Numbered from the stretch's first letter, positions 20,589 through 29,303 are shown. The stretch: DNA of 64,000 nucleotides from Poseidonibacter lekithochrous (GCF_018861145.1 NZ_JAHKQT010000003.1:62001-126000); one strand, 5' to 3'. Program-made: numbers and translations. Notes: generated by a model not told the origin, from the sequence alone.

Positions 20589-21761
20589 TTATTTAAATAG
20601 TGCTTCTAATGAAGAAGTATCTGTTGTTCTTTCTTCTCTTCTTTCGTTGTTACCTTCAACAGTTGGAGCAGAACCTTCAATTTCTACTAATTCAATTTCA
20701 TATTTAGTAAGCATTGATGCAAGTCTAATATTTAAACCAGCTTTTCCAATGGCTTTAGATTTTTGATCACTAGGAATTGTTACAATTGCCTTACCTTTAT
20801 CTGTAAATGTAGGTGCTTGTGTAATCTCAACTTTTGAAATAATTGCAGGTGATAAAGCTCGTGAGATAAACATTTCAGGAATTGTTGAATACTCTACACA
20901 ATCAATATTCTCTCCACTTAGTTGGAAAGAAACAGCAGAAATTCTAATACCTTTTACACCAACAACTGCACCAATTGGATCAATTTGTGGATCTATACTA
21001 GTTAATGCAATTTTAGCTCGACTACCAGGAATTCTAGCACTTGCTTCTATGATTACTTTTTCATCTTTAAGTTCAGGAACTTCAAGTGCTAGTAAACACT
21101 CTAAGAATTTTGGGCTAGTTCTTGAAATATCAATGATTAAACCATTAGTTTTATCTATATTAACACCACGAACTACAGCTTTTACAGTATCTCCAACTTT
21201 AAAAGTTTCACCTTTAATTCTACTTTTTCGTTGAAGCATTCCTTTTACTTCACCAATTTCGATGTAAGTATTTTCCTGTCTATCAACTCTAGTTACTACA
21301 CCAGATACAACTTTTCCAATTTTATCTTTGTATTTGCCAAGTAAGTTTTCTTCAATAAATCTTTGTATTCTATATTCAAAATTATTATGTAAAATTGTTG
21401 CAGCATTTCTTCCCATATTTTCAAACTCTAAATCGTAATCAATAAAATCACCAATTTCTAAGTCTGCATCAATCTCTTTTGCTTCATCTAAATCAATAAA
21501 ATTTTCAGCATTGATTTCATTTCCATATTCATCTTCTACTTCACCAGTTAGTCTTTCATCACCAACTGCCAAAACTTCTATTTTTTGTGATAATTGTAAT
21601 TTTTTATTTTCTCTATCAATATTAGCATCGAATCTTAACGTTTCATCAACCATTTTTTCTGCTGTTTTTATAAGTGCTTCTTTTAAAGCATTTTCAACAT
21701 TTTCAATTTGTAGACCCTTCTCATATGCAATTGAGTCTAAAATATCTATAATTTTGTCCAT
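20589..21761 (-). CDS. nusA: Transcription termination/antitermination protein NusA
   Basis: Binds RNA polymerase and modulates pausing, termination and antitermination. The 390 residues comprise the N-terminal polymerase-binding domain (about 1-130), an S1 domain (GKVVSGVVTRVDRQENTYIEIG) and two KH domains (PGSRAKIALTS, PIGAVVGVKGIRISAV, KAIGKAGLNIRLASML). It ends at about residue 390 without the two acidic repeats of E. coli NusA (495 residues), as is common outside gammaproteobacteria. cysS follows one base downstream. A -10-like TATAAT lies upstream at 21842-21837. Confidence 0.96.
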   Translation of the reverse strand: MDKIIDILDSIAYEKGLQIENVENALKEALIKTAEKMVDETLRFDANIDRENKKLQLSQKIEVLAVGDERLTGEVEDEYGNEINAENFIDLDEAKEIDADLEIGDFIDYDLEFENMGRNAATILHNNFEYRIQRFIEENLLGKYKDKIGKVVSGVVTRVDRQENTYIEIGEVKGMLQRKSRIKGETFKVGDTVKAVVRGVNIDKTNGLIIDISRTSPKFLECLLALEVPELKDEKVIIEASARIPGSRAKIALTSIDPQIDPIGAVVGVKGIRISAVSFQLSGENIDCVEYSTIPEMFISRALSPAIISKVEITQAPTFTDKGKAIVTIPSDQKSKAIGKAGLNIRLASMLTKYEIELVEIEGSAPTVEGNNERREERTTDTSSLEALFK

Positions 21762-21836
21762 TAATAACCTTTAATAATCTTTTATTTGTTGACATTGAAA
21801 TGTAATGTTTATGAATTCAATGTAGTGTAGAGTTAT

Positions 21837-21842
21837 ATTATA
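21837..21842 (-). promoter_or_regulatory. Candidate -10 element for nusA-cysS
   Basis: TATAAT on the minus strand, 76 bases upstream of the nusA start codon. An 8-bp inverted repeat, ACATTGAA (21792-21799) and TTCAATGT (21816-21823), lies between it and the gene. Confidence 0.4.
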
Positions 21843-21880
21843 TCGAAAACTCCTTTTATGAAAATAAAAGTAATTTTAGA

Positions 21881-21886
21881 TATAAT
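21881..21886 (+). promoter_or_regulatory. Candidate -10 element for the HP0268-like/miaB operon
   Basis: A perfect TATAAT lies 34 bases before the ATG at 21920 in the divergent gap with nusA. An AAAGG ribosome site follows at about 21906. Confidence 0.5.
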
Positions 21887-21919
21887 ATTTAGCTAATTAA
21901 AAAGAAAAGGTTTACTAAT

Positions 21920-22165
21920 ATGGAATTATTAATTGCAAGAGAAGAATTAAGTAAAAAACCAAAAAAAATGCAACTAGATAAAATTAAAGAAGAATTAAAA
22001 AAAGGTTCAAATGCAGAGCTATTGTACTTTGACAGAGATAACTCACATAAAGATATGATGGCATTAGTTGATGCACTTGAAGATGATGACTATAATGTTT
22101 ACTTCAGAGAAGTAAAATATGGTTTAGCAGATGATGAATATTTATATGAGGTTCATGCACTTTAA
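21920..22165 (+). CDS. HP0268-family small protein (putative nuclease)
   Basis: An 81-residue protein specific to Campylobacterota. Its layout matches what I remember of H. pylori HP0268: a short N-terminal strand (MELLIARE), a lysine-rich helix, an HKDM motif in NSHKDMMALVDALEDDD, and a C-terminal YEVHAL. HP0268 has been described as a nicking and RNA-cleaving nuclease, but I cannot show activity here. In both genomes the next gene is miaB, which supports orthology. The gap to miaB is 15 bases. Confidence 0.75.
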   Translation: MELLIAREELSKKPKKMQLDKIKEELKKGSNAELLYFDRDNSHKDMMALVDALEDDDYNVYFREVKYGLADDEYLYEVHAL

Positions 22166-22180
22166 TCAAGTGATAAAGCT

Positions 22181-23491
22181 ATGAGTTCAAATAAAAAACT
22201 ATTTATACAAACACTTGGTTGTCAGATGAATGACACCGATAGTCAGCATATAGTAGCTGAGTTAGAAAAACATAAAGACTATTCGCAAACTGATGTTATG
22301 GAAGATGCAGATTTAATTATTATAAATACATGTTCTGTAAGAGAAAAACCAGTTCAGAAACTATTTTCAGAAATTGGTCAGTTTAATAAGAAGAAAAAAG
22401 ATGGCGCTAAAATTGGTGTTTGTGGTTGTACTGCATCACATTTAGGAAAAGATATTATTAAAAGAGCACCTTACGTAGATTTCGTTGTAGGTGCACGAAA
22501 TATATCTAAAATTAAAGATGTTGTAGATATTAAAGGTTCAGTTGAAATTTCAATTGATAATGATGACTCTATGTACGAATTTGCAACTGCAAAAACAAAC
22601 AAATATAGAGCAAGTGTAAATATCTCAGTTGGTTGTGATAAAAAATGTACTTACTGTATTGTTCCAAGTACTAGAGGTGAAGAATTATCTATTCCTGTTG
22701 AAATGATTGTTGATCAAGTTCAAAAATCAGTTAATCAAGGTGCTGTTGAAGTAATGCTTTTAGGGCAAAATGTAAATTCTTATGGAAGAAGATTTTCTGA
22801 TGGTAGAGAAAAATCTACTTTTACTAAACTTTTACAAGAAGTTTCAAAAGTTGAAGGTTTAGAGCGAATTAGATTTACATCTCCTCATCCTTTGCATATG
22901 GATGATGAATTTATTGAAGAGTTTGCAAAAAATAAAAAGATATCAAGATGTATTCATATGCCTTTACAAAGTGGTTCAACATCAATTTTAAAAGCTATGA
23001 AAAGAGGTTATACAAAAGAGTGGTTCTTAAATAGAACTGCAAAAATAAGATCATTAGTTCCTGATTTAAGAATTACTACTGATATTATTGTAGCCTTTCC
23101 TGGTGAAACAGAAGCTGATTATCAAGATACTTTAGATGTTGTAAGAGAAGCTAAATTTGATCAAATCTTTAACTTCAAGTACTCTCCAAGACCTGGAACT
23201 GAAGCTTTAAAGATGGAAGATTTAGCAGTACCAGATAAAATTGGGAGTGCTAGATTAATTGAGTTAATTGAATTACACAAAAGACATTTAGAAGCTATAA
23301 TGCCTACATACGTTGGACAAACTTTTTCTGTTTTAGTTGAAAGTTTAAAACCAAATGGTGAAGTTTGTGGTTTCACTGATAATTATTTACAAGTATTTGC
23401 AAAAGGAAGTGATGAACTTCTTGGTAAATTTGTAAATGTAAAAATTACTGATAACTCAAGAACATCGTTAAAAGGTGAAATAGTTCAGTAA
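22181..23491 (+). CDS. miaB: tRNA-2-methylthio-N6-dimethylallyladenosine synthase
   Basis: Radical SAM methylthiotransferase that modifies i6A37 of tRNAs reading UNN codons. The N-terminal UPF0004 domain has its cluster cysteines in TLGCQMNDTDS (Cys14), NTCSVREKP and CGCTA. The radical SAM triad is in GCDKKCTYCIVPSTRG (about 149-164), and a TRAM domain ends the 436-residue protein. Its TAA overlaps the next ATG by one base, coupling it to the DUF374 gene. HP0268-miaB-DUF374 is also the H. pylori order, from memory. Confidence 0.97.
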   Translation: MSSNKKLFIQTLGCQMNDTDSQHIVAELEKHKDYSQTDVMEDADLIIINTCSVREKPVQKLFSEIGQFNKKKKDGAKIGVCGCTASHLGKDIIKRAPYVDFVVGARNISKIKDVVDIKGSVEISIDNDDSMYEFATAKTNKYRASVNISVGCDKKCTYCIVPSTRGEELSIPVEMIVDQVQKSVNQGAVEVMLLGQNVNSYGRRFSDGREKSTFTKLLQEVSKVEGLERIRFTSPHPLHMDDEFIEEFAKNKKISRCIHMPLQSGSTSILKAMKRGYTKEWFLNRTAKIRSLVPDLRITTDIIVAFPGETEADYQDTLDVVREAKFDQIFNFKYSPRPGTEALKMEDLAVPDKIGSARLIELIELHKRHLEAIMPTYVGQTFSVLVESLKPNGEVCGFTDNYLQVFAKGSDELLGKFVNVKITDNSRTSLKGEIVQ

Positions 23492-24105
23492 TGAAAAAAT
23501 ATTTTAAGACAAATATTTTACCTTACATATTATATTTTCTTGTAAAATTTATTTATTTTACTAACAAAAAAGTTTTTCATCACTCAGAAATTAAGAGTGA
23601 TGAAGCTTTTATCTTTGTTGCATGGCACGGAGATTTATTAGCTCAACCTACTAACTATTTTAAATTTAGACCAAATGGAAATGTAAAAGCAATGATTAGT
23701 CATAATAAAGATGGTGAAATTATTGCGAAGATTTATGCCCTTTTAGGAACAGGATTAATAAGAGGTTCATCTTCTAAAGGTGCTGCTAAAGCTTTAATTA
23801 GTACAATTAAAGAGATTAAAGCAGGCTCAGATGTAGCTTTAACGCCAGATGGTCCAAGAGGTCCTAGATATAGTGTTGCAGATGGTGTTATTGCAATTGC
23901 TCAAAAAAGTAAAGCAAAGATTATTGTTTTAAATTCAAAGCCATCTACTTATTGGCAGTTTAGTTCATGGGATAAGTTTATTTTGCCAAAACCTTTTGGA
24001 AAAATAGATTTTTATTTATCAGAACCTTTTTGTATTGAAGGTTTAGAATTTGAAGAGGCAAAAGAGTTTATCAAAAAAAAGATGATGACTCATGCAATGC
24101 CCTAA
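23491..24105 (+). CDS. Lysophospholipid acyltransferase family protein (DUF374)
   Basis: A 204-residue membrane-associated protein with an N-terminal hydrophobic stretch (ILPYILYFLVKFIYF). The acyltransferase-like HxxxxD-type motif is seen as VAWHGDLLAQP (about 49-59), followed by GSSSKGAAKAL and the substrate-site TPDGPRGPRYS near residue 118. DUF374 proteins resemble LpxL-type acyltransferases and probably act on lipid A or phospholipid, but the acceptor is unknown. Its start overlaps the miaB stop codon. Confidence 0.85.
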   Translation: MKKYFKTNILPYILYFLVKFIYFTNKKVFHHSEIKSDEAFIFVAWHGDLLAQPTNYFKFRPNGNVKAMISHNKDGEIIAKIYALLGTGLIRGSSSKGAAKALISTIKEIKAGSDVALTPDGPRGPRYSVADGVIAIAQKSKAKIIVLNSKPSTYWQFSSWDKFILPKPFGKIDFYLSEPFCIEGLEFEEAKEFIKKKMMTHAMP

Positions 24106-24126
24106 AAAAATTTAAATAGGAAGTAT

Positions 24127-25680
24127 ATGTTTACTAAAGAGTCTTTATATATTAATGCTATTAAATATGATACACAATTAAAGCTTGATTATAAAAAGTT
24201 AAATGATAATGAAATCATTGAAGCTAATAATTCAGTATTTTTAGTTGATGATGAAATTTTAGCACATGATATTGCTCATAAAATAAATGCTTCTCAAAAT
24301 GAAATTAATAATACTTATATATCAACACTTTTAATAAGTGATACAACAAGATTAGTTCCAAAAGCATTATCTTCAAAACTAAAAGATTGTGAAATCGCAG
24401 AACTGAATAATGAATTTGATATTGCTGTTTTAAAAACAACTCTTTTTGAAACAAAAAACTACTTTGATAAAACAGGTGTAGATTATATTTATTCTGCTTT
24501 TCATATATTAAATCTACATTTAGAACAAAATATTTGTAAAAATCAATTATTAGTTTTTTTATTTAATAATAAAGCTCATATTTTAATATTAGGAAATGAT
24601 GCTTCTATTGTATTTAATAAAACAGTTGATTTACCTACTTTTGAATCGATAAAAAAAACACATTTTTATGAAGATGATATTGCTGGTCAAAAGCTTTATG
24701 ATGAGATATATTACTTAGAACTAAATGAAATAATTCATAATATGCTAAATGAGTTTTATAAAAAATCTAAAGATATATTTGTAGAAAAAATTGTAATTCT
24801 ATATGCTTTAAAACAGTTATCAAATGAACAAATAGAGCAATTAAGTGAAGAGTTACTCTTACCCATTGATTATCATCCAATAAATATTGATGAAGAAATT
24901 TTTGAGTTATCAAAAGATAAGCATTTAAGAAAGAGTTTTATAAAGCCTAGAAAGAAAGCTAAAAAAACTAATTTTAATAATCTATTTATTTTAGTGTTTT
25001 TTGTTGTTGCTTTTTTTGGTATTTATAAATTGTATATAAATATGCAAGAATCAACAAACGAGCAAAAACAAGAGATCAAAAAAATTGTTGATCTTCCTGA
25101 TCACGTAAATATAAATGATAAAATTAATAAAAGAATAAAATCAATTTTTAAAAGAATACCTTATGATATAGTTCTTAAAAGTTTAAAACTTGAAGAAAAT
25201 AGCTTAGAAATTAATGCAACACTATTAGCTGATGATACTTTTATAAAATCAGTAAAACCAAGTTTAGATGATATGTATACTCAAATAGATATAAAAGTTG
25301 AAAATAATAAAAAAAATATGATATCAGGGGAAATAACTGCTAAAGATGCATTACCTTTAGAAGATGTTGTTTATAAAACATATACGGATAAATATATTAC
25401 AGATGAGTTCTTACCAATTTCAAGAGTTAGTGAGCAATTAAAAATTTTATTTCCTGATGATACACTTATTAAATTTAATTCTAGTAAGAATGAAGATATT
25501 ACAAAGTTTTTTTATTCAGTAAGTATGATGGTAGAAACACCAGCTAAATTTTTTAATACAATTGAGATGTTAAATAATGAATTATATTCTATAAATATTA
25601 TGTATCCTATAATAATGACAAAAAATGAAGATGGCTTCTTAGAAATAGAGTTTAAATTAGTATTTAATCAGCCAAAGTAA
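24127..25680 (+). CDS. Unknown single-pass membrane protein, PilM/PilN/PilO-like layout
   Basis: I do not recognise this 517-residue protein by name. Residues 1-275 are a soluble, alternating strand/helix domain with a low-similarity actin-like (PilM-type) look. A basic stretch (KPRKKAKKTN, about 276-285) leads to one membrane helix (LFILVFFVVAFFGIYKLYI, about 287-305). A short coiled region follows, and then two alpha/beta domains. The last 45 residues (FFNTIEMLNNELYSINIMYPIIM, LEIEFKLVF) resemble the ferredoxin-like ends of PilN/PilO or GspL/GspM. If so, it would be one inner-membrane platform polypeptide for a type IV pilus-like machine. No cysteines or enzyme motifs stand out. It is the last gene of the miaB run, 21 bases after DUF374. 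Confidence 0.6.
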   Translation: MFTKESLYINAIKYDTQLKLDYKKLNDNEIIEANNSVFLVDDEILAHDIAHKINASQNEINNTYISTLLISDTTRLVPKALSSKLKDCEIAELNNEFDIAVLKTTLFETKNYFDKTGVDYIYSAFHILNLHLEQNICKNQLLVFLFNNKAHILILGNDASIVFNKTVDLPTFESIKKTHFYEDDIAGQKLYDEIYYLELNEIIHNMLNEFYKKSKDIFVEKIVILYALKQLSNEQIEQLSEELLLPIDYHPINIDEEIFELSKDKHLRKSFIKPRKKAKKTNFNNLFILVFFVVAFFGIYKLYINMQESTNEQKQEIKKIVDLPDHVNINDKINKRIKSIFKRIPYDIVLKSLKLEENSLEINATLLADDTFIKSVKPSLDDMYTQIDIKVENNKKNMISGEITAKDALPLEDVVYKTYTDKYITDEFLPISRVSEQLKILFPDDTLIKFNSSKNEDITKFFYSVSMMVETPAKFFNTIEMLNNELYSINIMYPIIMTKNEDGFLEIEFKLVFNQPK

Positions 25681-25699
25681 GAAGTAGAACTAAAAACTT

Positions 25700-26761
25700 T
25701 TACCAAGTTTTTAGTTCATTATAAACAGAGTCCCTCTCAACTGGAGTAAAACCAGTATTTTTAATCAAGTCAACAAACTCTTTTAAAGCAACTCCTTTGG
25801 CACTAGTTGCACCTGCCGCACTTTGAATTGATTCTTTTTCAATTGTTCCATCAACATCGTTTGAGCCAAACTCTTGAGCTATTAAAGCAAGTTTTACAGT
25901 TGATGTTGCCCAATATGCTTTTATATTAGAAATATTGTCTAAAACAATTCTAGCAATTGCATATGTTTTTAAAATCTCAACACCTGTTAGAGGAGCTTCA
26001 ATTTTTAAGTAATTATTCTCAGTTTGATATACAAGTGGAATAAAGGCATTGAAACCACCTGTTTCATCTTGTAAGTCTCTTAGTCTAATCATATGGTCAA
26101 TTCTATGATCTCTGCTTTCTACATGTCCAAATAGCATTGTTGCATTACTTTGTTTTCCTGCATTATGCCAAGTCTTATGAATTTCAATCCATTGATCTGA
26201 TGTAACTTTTCCACCACAGATTTTCTTTCTAACTTTTTCATCAAAAATTTCAGCACCACCACCTGGCATAGAATCTATTCCATGCTCAATCATCATATCA
26301 ATTAGTTCTTGGTATGTAAGATTATATTCAGTACTTAAAAAGTGGATTTCAGCAGCAGTTAGTGCTTTTACATGAATTGATGGAAAATTCTCTTTTATTT
26401 TTCTAAATACATCCATATACCATTGCAAACCAGTATCTGGATTGTGTGCAGATACTATATGCACTTCTTTAATATCATTTTTAGAAGAGTTTTTAACAAT
26501 CTCAATTATCTCTTCATGTGTCATTGTATATTGTAGGGGATTCTTTCTACTAGCACTATATGCACAAAATTGGCAAACATCTTTACAAACGTTTGTTGGA
26601 TTTATGTGTCTATTAATATTGAAGTATGTTTTTTTACCATGCTTTTCTTCTCTTATTTTATTTGCATATTTTGCAAGTGTAAATAAATCTAAATCATAAA
26701 GTTTAATCGCATCTTCATATTCTAATCGTTCATTATTTTCTAATTTTTCTATAATACTCAT
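25700..26761 (-). CDS. mqnE: Aminofutalosine synthase (radical SAM)
   Basis: MqnE joins 3-[(1-carboxyvinyl)oxy]benzoate with SAM to form aminofutalosine in the futalosine route to menaquinone, the standard route in Campylobacterota. The cluster cysteines are Cys59, Cys63 and Cys66 in INPTNVCKDVCQFCAYS, the MqnE rather than MqnC variant. MPGGGAEIFDEKVRKKIC and TMLFGHVESRDHRIDHM are also conserved. I use the ATG at 26761 because AGGA sits 3 bases before it; a TTG at 26782 would add 7 residues and overlap the preceding gene. It is the last gene of the bioF run. Confidence 0.93.
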   Translation of the reverse strand: MSIIEKLENNERLEYEDAIKLYDLDLFTLAKYANKIREEKHGKKTYFNINRHINPTNVCKDVCQFCAYSASRKNPLQYTMTHEEIIEIVKNSSKNDIKEVHIVSAHNPDTGLQWYMDVFRKIKENFPSIHVKALTAAEIHFLSTEYNLTYQELIDMMIEHGIDSMPGGGAEIFDEKVRKKICGGKVTSDQWIEIHKTWHNAGKQSNATMLFGHVESRDHRIDHMIRLRDLQDETGGFNAFIPLVYQTENNYLKIEAPLTGVEILKTYAIARIVLDNISNIKAYWATSTVKLALIAQEFGSNDVDGTIEKESIQSAAGATSAKGVALKEFVDLIKNTGFTPVERDSVYNELKTW

Positions 26762-26768
26762 ATTATTC

Positions 26769-27095
26769 CTATTTACAGTCAAAGTCTTTTGTGTTTTTAT
26801 TATATCTACCCATATGAATAAAACCTATACATGTTTTATCTAAGTCATTATCATAAAATCTAACTTTATATACTTTACTTTTATATCTTGTTTCTTTATC
26901 TTCAACGCTTAACTTATTAATTACTTCAATTTTTTGAATATTGTTGTGACCTAAAGTGGCAAGAATTTCAGTCATTTTATCTTGTTTTAGTGTTTTTAAT
27001 ATTGTAAATACAGCAATTCCTGCAAGAATTAAAACACCAATAATAATTATTGTTTTTCTTGGTAATTTTCTTACTTCATTCTTAGTCATCATCAT
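26769..27095 (-). CDS. Unknown small single-pass membrane protein
   Basis: A protein of about 108 residues that I do not recognise. A short basic N-terminus (KNEVRKLPRK) precedes one membrane helix (TIIIIGVLILAGIAVFTIL, about 15-33), and a 70-residue domain of mixed strands lies beyond, probably in the periplasm. It holds two cysteines (DKTCIGF and the penultimate residue) that could form a disulfide. The frame opens with three consecutive ATG codons; GGAG spacing favours the second or third (27092 or 27089). It overlaps the end of the carbonic anhydrase gene by 14 bases and precedes mqnE by 7. Confidence 0.7.
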   Translation of the reverse strand: MMMTKNEVRKLPRKTIIIIGVLILAGIAVFTILKTLKQDKMTEILATLGHNNIQKIEVINKLSVEDKETRYKSKVYKVRFYDNDLDKTCIGFIHMGRYNKNTKDFDCK

Positions 27096-27732
27096 TCTCC
27101 ACTAGTGGCAAGAATGAACATTTTTCGCCATCGTAAGATTCTAAAGTTCCATCTTCAATTCTATAGTACCAACCATGAATTTGTAAACTACCATCTTTTA
27201 TTTTTCGTTCAACATCAGGGAATGTAAGTAAGTTTTCCATTTGATGAACTACTGAAATTCTTTCAGTTGCTCTATATAACTTTTCTTTATCACTTTTATC
27301 TTGAATAGCAAGAAGAGTATATTCTTTTGCTTTTTTACCTAATTCTAACCATTTTTTAACATGTATTAAATCTGGTGAATCTCCAATATCTTGATATAAA
27401 CTTTTACAAGCACCACAGTGAGAATGCCCACAAATAATTATATGTTTAACACCTAAAACAGAAACTGCATACTCAATAGCAGCTGAACTACCATGGTAAT
27501 CTTCATCATGACTATAGGGAGGTACAAAGTTTCCTACATTTCTTAAAATAAACATATCTCCTGGTTTTGTATCAAGCATTAAATCAGGGATAATTCTACT
27601 ATCACTACATCCTACAAAAAGTATTTCAGGTTTTTGACCATTTTCAACTAGGTCTTGAACATTTCCTTGAAATTTAGGGAAAGAAACTTCTCTAAACTTT
27701 TGATTGCCTTTTATTAAATCATTTATAATCAT
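27082..27732 (-). CDS. can: Beta-class carbonic anhydrase
   Basis: Interconverts CO2 and bicarbonate in the cytoplasm. The 216 residues carry the zinc ligands Cys42, His103 and Cys106, with the Asp44-Arg46 dyad, in VGCSDSRI and IICGHSHCGAC. There is no signal peptide. Bicarbonate supply matters for carboxylases in capnophilic relatives; bioF, a biotin gene, is in the same run, and biotin is the cofactor of those carboxylases. The coding region ends inside the next gene. Confidence 0.96.
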   Translation of the reverse strand: MIINDLIKGNQKFREVSFPKFQGNVQDLVENGQKPEILFVGCSDSRIIPDLMLDTKPGDMFILRNVGNFVPPYSHDEDYHGSSAAIEYAVSVLGVKHIIICGHSHCGACKSLYQDIGDSPDLIHVKKWLELGKKAKEYTLLAIQDKSDKEKLYRATERISVVHQMENLLTFPDVERKIKDGSLQIHGWYYRIEDGTLESYDGEKCSFLPLVENDDD

Positions 27733-27733
27733 T

Positions 27734-27970
27734 CTATTTTCCTGTTTTTATTACTTTTTGAGTAGTAGGAGTTATCATTGTTATTTTTTTTATACTGTCT
27801 TCTTCACTTAAATCAGCTTCAATTTTATACTCAACTAAATAGTCTATTTTATGACATGAAAATAGTTTTGTATATTGTGACATTTCTAATAACTCACATT
27901 TCTTCATATTTATTGTAGCTTCTGAAAATAATGCAGAAAATGCAAGTAAACTAATCATTAATATTTTCAT
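27734..27970 (-). CDS. Small secreted protein of unknown function
   Basis: A 78-residue protein with a clear signal peptide (MKILMISLLAFSALFSEA), leaving a mature part of about 60 residues with two cysteines (KKCELL and FSCHKID) that could pair in the periplasm. I recognise no domain. The ATG at 27970 has AAGGA upstream and overlaps the bioF TGA (ATGA), so it is translationally coupled to bioF. An upstream ATG at 27994 would hide the signal peptide and is less likely. Carbonic anhydrase starts one base after it ends. Confidence 0.7.
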   Translation of the reverse strand: MKILMISLLAFSALFSEATINMKKCELLEMSQYTKLFSCHKIDYLVEYKIEADLSEEDSIKKITMITPTTQKVIKTGK

Positions 27971-29061
27971 TTTAATTCCTTTAATATTTTGCATACTTTT
28001 ATTAAATCATCTTCACTTATATCTATTTTTGCAATAAGCCGTATAATAGCACTTTTAACAGTTGGCTGTCTAATTGCGCCTACTATATAGTTTTGTTCTT
28101 GTAAAAAAGCTTGTATTTCTTTTACTTTCTTATTATCTCCTATATCAATAGGAATAATTAAACTTTGCGATTTTATATGTAACATTCTATGTATAATAGT
28201 TAAATTTTTATTTATCTTTTCTTTTAATGTATTTTTATTTTCAATAATATATTTTAAAGACTCTAATCCTAGTGCAATGTCAAAAAGTGATGGAGCAGTT
28301 GAATAGATAATTGGCTTTGCTCTATTTACTAGAAAATCTATGATTTCTTTTGATGCTAAAATATAAGCACCATATGAACCATAAGCTTTTCCTAAAGTTC
28401 CCATTTTTACATGGTATTTATTTGGTTTAATTTTATAGTAATCAAATAACCCTAATAAATTATCACCAATAACTCCAGAACTATGGGCTTCATCAACTAA
28501 TAAAATAGCTTCATATTTAGAGGATACATCAAAAAAATCTTTTGGTGCTATATCTCCACCCATAGAATAAACACCTTCTATTGCTATAATTTTTCTGCCA
28601 TTTCTTGTATTTTTTAAAATCTTTTCTTCTAAGTCTTTATAGTCATTATGTTTAAATATAACAACTTGTTCAGGTCTTAAAAGTTTAGTGGCTAGTATTC
28701 CACTAGCATGATATTCTTCATCAATAAATAAAGTGTCATTATTTCTGCATAAGGCTTCAATCATTGAAATATTTGCAAGAAAACCAGAACCTACTGCAAC
28801 ACCTGCTTCAAAATTGTTAACTTTACATAGGGTGTCTTCAAAATCTTTATGTATTTGATTGTATCCATTTACAAGCATAGATGCTTTTGGTGAAGTATAT
28901 TGTTCTTGAAGTACTCTTTTATAAGCTTTTTGAAATAGATCTTTATTTGTAGATAAGCCCAAATAGTCATTTGAAGCTAAATCGATTATATTTTTATTAA
29001 ATACTTCACGAGTTCTAAAACGGTTTGATTTTTTAATAGATAATAGTTCTTTTGAATACAA
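27967..29061 (-). CDS. bioF: 8-amino-7-oxononanoate synthase
   Basis: PLP enzyme of the alpha-oxoamine synthase family that condenses pimeloyl-ACP/CoA with alanine in biotin synthesis. The 364 residues include ASNDYLGLSTN (29-39), VDEAHSSGVIG (189-199) and the PLP lysine Lys225 in KMGTLGKAYGSYGAY. Related KBL or ALA synthases share these motifs, but the length and NDYLGL start favour BioF. No other bio genes are in the window. A -10-like TATAAT lies upstream at 29127-29122. Confidence 0.88.
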   Translation of the reverse strand: MYSKELLSIKKSNRFRTREVFNKNIIDLASNDYLGLSTNKDLFQKAYKRVLQEQYTSPKASMLVNGYNQIHKDFEDTLCKVNNFEAGVAVGSGFLANISMIEALCRNNDTLFIDEEYHASGILATKLLRPEQVVIFKHNDYKDLEEKILKNTRNGRKIIAIEGVYSMGGDIAPKDFFDVSSKYEAILLVDEAHSSGVIGDNLLGLFDYYKIKPNKYHVKMGTLGKAYGSYGAYILASKEIIDFLVNRAKPIIYSTAPSLFDIALGLESLKYIIENKNTLKEKINKNLTIIHRMLHIKSQSLIIPIDIGDNKKVKEIQAFLQEQNYIVGAIRQPTVKSAIIRLIAKIDISEDDLIKVCKILKELK

Positions 29062-29121
29062 AAAGGTCTCCGTAAGTGTTTAGGAATATTAACTAAAAAT
29101 TGCTAAATAAGACTTGAATAT

Positions 29122-29127
29122 ATTATA
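29122..29127 (-). promoter_or_regulatory. Candidate -10 element for the bioF operon
   Basis: TATAAT on the minus strand, 61 bases upstream of the bioF start, in the divergent gap with the AraC-type gene. It could drive bioF, the small secreted protein, carbonic anhydrase, the membrane protein and mqnE. Confidence 0.45.
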
Positions 29128-29148
29128 TGAAACAATCATGCTAGTTTA

Positions 29149-29223
29149 ATGCTACTAACAGTTGTTATACTTTTAACACTAATTTTATATACAATCAAAA
29201 TAAAAAAGGTGAAAGTTTACTAA
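29149..29223 (+). CDS. Possible 24-residue hydrophobic peptide ORF
   Basis: An ATG-to-TAA frame in the bioF/araC gap encodes a peptide with a hydrophobic N-terminal two-thirds (MLLTVVILLTLILY) and a lysine-rich tail (TIKIKKVKVY). This is the layout of small membrane peptides and of type I toxin peptides. No Shine-Dalgarno is seen, and an AT-rich gap can produce such a frame by chance. A 12-bp hairpin overlaps its end. Confidence 0.25.
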   Translation: MLLTVVILLTLILYTIKIKKVKVY

Positions 29224-29243
29224 CAACTTATCTTTCATCTTTT
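29204..29243 (+). terminator. Hairpin in the bioF/araC gap
   Basis: AAAAGGTGAAAG (29204-29215) pairs with CTTTCATCTTTT (29232-29243), with one G-T pair and a 16-base loop. It overlaps the end of the small ORF and ends in four T residues followed by ATACTC. It may be a weak terminator or a regulatory site before the AraC-type gene. Confidence 0.35.
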
Positions 29244-29303
29244 ATACTCACAATAGCAATATTTTCCAAGACTTTTTAATACTTTCTTTTGTAAGATACT
29301 CAA

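Noticed and set aside
20473-20766. 97-codon ORF spanning the nusA/cysS junction
   Set aside because: It lies antisense to two housekeeping genes and reads as Ser/Leu-rich shadow translation.
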